Translations under genes and position numbers: made by a program
The notes under the pieces: model-generated
The model's input: only the letters and a program-made list of their open reading frames with translations
The model's database searches: none
Told to the model about the DNA's origin: nothing
Part shown: one piece after another, positions 15,656-17,690 of the stretch
Numbering within the stretch: position 1 is the stretch's first letter
Layout of the letters: each line of letters starts with the position of its first letter
Source: G020354785 sp964580815
GTDB taxonomy: Bacteria > Bacteroidota > Bacteroidia > Bacteroidales > UBA10428
NCBI GenBank assembly: GCA_964580815.1
Contig: CAZOLY010000063.1
Span: 1-17,690 of the forward strand
DNA length: 17,690 nucleotides
Reading direction: 5' to 3'

Positions 15656-15684
15656 AAAAGTGCTATATGAATAGCACTTTTTTT
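15656..15684 (+). terminator. Intrinsic terminator after the sigma/barrel cluster
   Basis: The arms aaaagtgctat (15656-15666) and atagcactttt (15671-15681) form a perfect 11-pair stem with the four-base loop atga, followed by an unbroken T run to 15684. It closes the 13050-15631 cluster and separates it from the ThiF-like gene. Confidence 0.9.
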
Positions 15685-15716
15685 ATTTTTATATATCAAT
15701 CATAATACTTTTTATT

Positions 15717-16481
15717 ATGGAATCAGAATCCTTAAATGAAAAAGAATTAAGAAGATATTCATCCCAGATAAAATTGCCATCCCTGGGTATTGAAGGCCAG
15801 CAAAAACTAAAGGACTCCAGTATTCTGGTAATTGGTGCTGGCGGCAAAGGTACTGCTGTGCTTCAAAATCTGGCTACTGCGGGAATAGGGAATATAGGTA
15901 TTTCAGATAATTTTCCTGTTGAAGAAAAAAACCTCTCAAAGCAAAGACTTTACGGGAATGCAGATATTGGTAAAGAAAAGGCAATTATATCAAGGCAAAA
16001 GCTTAAAGAATTAAATCACTTTGTCAATTATGAGCTATATAACGTTTGCATTAACAGGAACAATATACTTGATATTTGCAGAGGGTACTCTCTAATAGTT
16101 GATGCTACAGATAATTTCCCTGCTAAATATTTAATTAATGATGCTGCTGTCACTCTTGATAAACCGTTTGTATTCGGTTTAATTGAAAATTCATTAGGAA
16201 TGGTTTCCGTTTTTAATTTTAAAAAAGGCCCGACATTGCGATGCCTTTACCCGACTATTCCTTCCGGTAATATAACCCCTGAAATGAAAAGTATTGCGGG
16301 TATAGGAATTATTTATAATATAGTTGGTACTATAATGGCAAATGAAGTATTGAAAATTATATTGCAATTAGATAATATATTAAGTGGCAGATTACTTATT
16401 TTCAATATATTAGATTACTCTATCTCATTTAATAATATAAAATTAAATCCCGGTAATCTAAAAATACCTGCATTAAAATAA
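15717..16481 (+). CDS. ThiF/MoeB/HesA-fold (E1-like) protein with altered active site
   Basis: This 254-residue protein has the whole E1-like fold: LRRYSSQIKLPSLGIEGQQK (11-30), the nucleotide-binding loop GAGGKG (40-45), D64, NLSKQRLY (72-79), and DATDNFPAKYLINDA (129-143). Such enzymes adenylate the C-terminus of ubiquitin-like sulfur carriers (ThiS, MoaD) for thiamine or molybdopterin synthesis. Several usual residues differ. RYSRQ reads RYSSQ, NLxRQ reads NLSKQ, and the first CxxC is TLRC with only C176 left. The loop cysteine before AGxxG is replaced (MKSIAG), and the C-terminal NPxCxxC reads NPGNLK. It is therefore a zinc-less member without the usual loop cysteine. No thiS, moaD or other cofactor gene is adjacent. 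It may adenylate an unknown carrier or act as a pseudo-enzyme. Confidence 0.82.
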   Translation: MESESLNEKELRRYSSQIKLPSLGIEGQQKLKDSSILVIGAGGKGTAVLQNLATAGIGNIGISDNFPVEEKNLSKQRLYGNADIGKEKAIISRQKLKELNHFVNYELYNVCINRNNILDICRGYSLIVDATDNFPAKYLINDAAVTLDKPFVFGLIENSLGMVSVFNFKKGPTLRCLYPTIPSGNITPEMKSIAGIGIIYNIVGTIMANEVLKIILQLDNILSGRLLIFNILDYSISFNNIKLNPGNLKIPALK

Positions 16482-16601
16482 ATTATAATGACATCCATAT
16501 TTCGTCATATTTAAAAATGTGAAAAAATTTTATTACTTTATTTGTTAAATTTTAATTAAATATGATTACTTTCAATGACACAATGATATGGTGTGCCGAT
16601 A

Positions 16602-17690
16602 ATGCTTAATTCACTAAGATATAGACTTTTAGGCTGGTTCCTGATTTTCTCTTTATTGATTGCCTGTGTTATTATCCCGTCTAATATTATACTCAACAGA
16701 AAAGAAGACAAAATTAATTCTGTTGTCAAAGAAATAAATTCTCTTCATATTGATTTCCTTAAAATGTTCAGGCTATCTGATGACTTTTTTTATTCAGAAT
16801 CTTTCAATCCCAGGTTCTTTATTACAGGGGAAAGCAATATCTTAAACCAGCATCAGGTTCTTACAAATTCCGTCGGGGAAAAAATTGCCAAAATAAATAA
16901 TACAAATGCCTGGAAATCATTTAAGCATGATAATGAACTTTCACAGGTTACTGCCGAATTTAAGGATTATTGTATAATCTATGATACCCTGGTTTATCTT
17001 ATATACAAAAAAGGCTATAAAAATTTTGGTCTTGAGGGTGAAATGATAGATTATATAAATAAACTCGAAAATAATTCAAAAATCAGTAAAGCCAGAATAT
17101 TGCAAATCAGGCGGAACGAAAAAGACTATTTCTTAAGAAATGATGAATTCTATATTGAGAACTTCGACAGGCTTTCCCAGAATTTAAAATCCTCAATAAC
17201 CACAAATAATCGATTATCATATAGTGAAAGATCTTTAATTACATCCACATTAGATAATTATATAAATGTATTTCATCTTTTAGTTAAATTAGACAAACAA
17301 ATTGGCATAAAAGACAACTCGGGACTATGGTTTGATCTGCGACAAAAATGTATGGTAATAGAATCCCTGCTGGTAAAGCTGGAGAATAAATCAGTCAACA
17401 CCCAGCAGGCATTACTGAGAAAAACCAGCATCTATTATGCTACTTTTATAGCATTTGTTATTTTACTGTCTGTAGTTGTCAGCTACGTTTTATCAAAACA
17501 CCTGGTGTCACACCTGGAGACTTTAACAAGTTATATTTCAAATCTTACTAAACATAACTTCAGATATATAGATAAGATCAACTTAAGAAATTCTGCAACT
17601 GAAATAAGGCAAATATATAAGGAATTCAGAAATATGATTGCCCAGTTGCGTGTCTGGGAAAAACAGAGAGATTTAGCCATAAAAAATGCT
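16602..17690 (+). CDS. Membrane sensor protein, probably a histidine kinase (N-terminal part, runs off the window)
   Basis: The frame is open from ATG 16602 to the window end, giving 363 residues without a stop. TM1 lies at about residues 8-28 and TM2 at about 277-299. The roughly 245-residue extracytoplasmic part is all-helical in appearance. It contains IRRNEKDYFLR (169-179), very like the 'RRxEKDFLLR' signature of helical bimodular (HBM) sensor domains, which bind small organic acids in chemoreceptors and kinases. After TM2 a HAMP-like segment (about 300-350, LETLTSYISNLTKHNF) leads into a coiled linker ending RVWEKQRDLAIKNA, the kind that usually precedes a HisKA domain. The kinase domain itself is outside the window, so a chemoreceptor or cyclase output cannot be excluded. 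It starts 120 bases after the ThiF-like gene on the same strand. Confidence 0.75.
   Translation, partial: MLNSLRYRLLGWFLIFSLLIACVIIPSNIILNRKEDKINSVVKEINSLHIDFLKMFRLSDDFFYSESFNPRFFITGESNILNQHQVLTNSVGEKIAKINNTNAWKSFKHDNELSQVTAEFKDYCIIYDTLVYLIYKKGYKNFGLEGEMIDYINKLENNSKISKARILQIRRNEKDYFLRNDEFYIENFDRLSQNLKSSITTNNRLSYSERSLITSTLDNYINVFHLLVKLDKQIGIKDNSGLWFDLRQKCMVIESLLVKLENKSVNTQQALLRKTSIYYATFIAFVILLSVVVSYVLSKHLVSHLETLTSYISNLTKHNFRYIDKINLRNSATEIRQIYKEFRNMIAQLRVWEKQRDLAIKNA

Noticed and set aside
1..17690. CRISPR arrays, insertion sequences, tRNA or rRNA genes, prophage or defence islands
   Set aside because: No regularly spaced repeats, transposase motifs, cloverleaf-forming sequence or phage genes were seen; the gene set looks chromosomal.

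Overview
The window comes from the chromosome of a member of the Bacteroidota, probably near Bacteroidales/Marinilabiliales. The evidence is an AT-rich genome, an F0F1 ATP synthase a subunit with a signal peptide and a long periplasmic extension, weak Shine-Dalgarno sites, a promoter of the TTG / TAnnTTTG type, and a sigma / anti-sigma / PorT-like barrel cluster typical of that phylum. The lineage is inferred from sequence features only; no search was run.

Layout. (1) 1-270: remains of a small membrane protein, probably the C-terminal end of an AtpI-like protein whose frame looks broken. (2) 271-5291, plus strand: atpB-E-F-H-A-G, the F0 sector plus delta, alpha and gamma. Subunits beta and epsilon (atpD, atpC) are absent here and, as in relatives, probably lie upstream or elsewhere. 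A strong hairpin sits between atpE and atpF. (3) 5318-6769: a GT-C-like multi-pass membrane protein 26 bases after atpG; its 3' end overlaps the opposing operon by 17 bases. (4) 12675-6753, minus strand: a TetR-controlled six-gene operon of regulator, periplasmic LolA-like protein, two LolC/E-like permeases, LolD-like ATPase and outer-membrane beta-barrel. It resembles a complete inner-membrane-to-outer-membrane lipid or lipoprotein export route. Two palindromic operators lie upstream, one overlapping a Bacteroidota-type promoter. The regulator carries a textbook EF-hand loop in its ligand domain. (5) 13050-15631, plus strand: ECF sigma factor, a membrane-spanning anti-sigma-like protein with a duplicated N-terminal unit, and an outer-membrane barrel. 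The same bipartite motif, TGTAAC-N16/17-CGTCAC, lies before both the sigma gene and the barrel gene, which suggests a self-regulated envelope-stress circuit. A clear terminator follows. (6) 15717-16481: a ThiF/MoeB-fold protein that has lost several expected catalytic and zinc residues. (7) 16602-17690: the N-terminal part of a membrane sensor, probably a histidine kinase, cut by the window end.

The most interesting parts are the Lol-like export operon with its possibly calcium-responsive TetR, the repeated ECF promoter motif, and an ATP synthase c subunit in which alanines replace part of the glycine packing motif.
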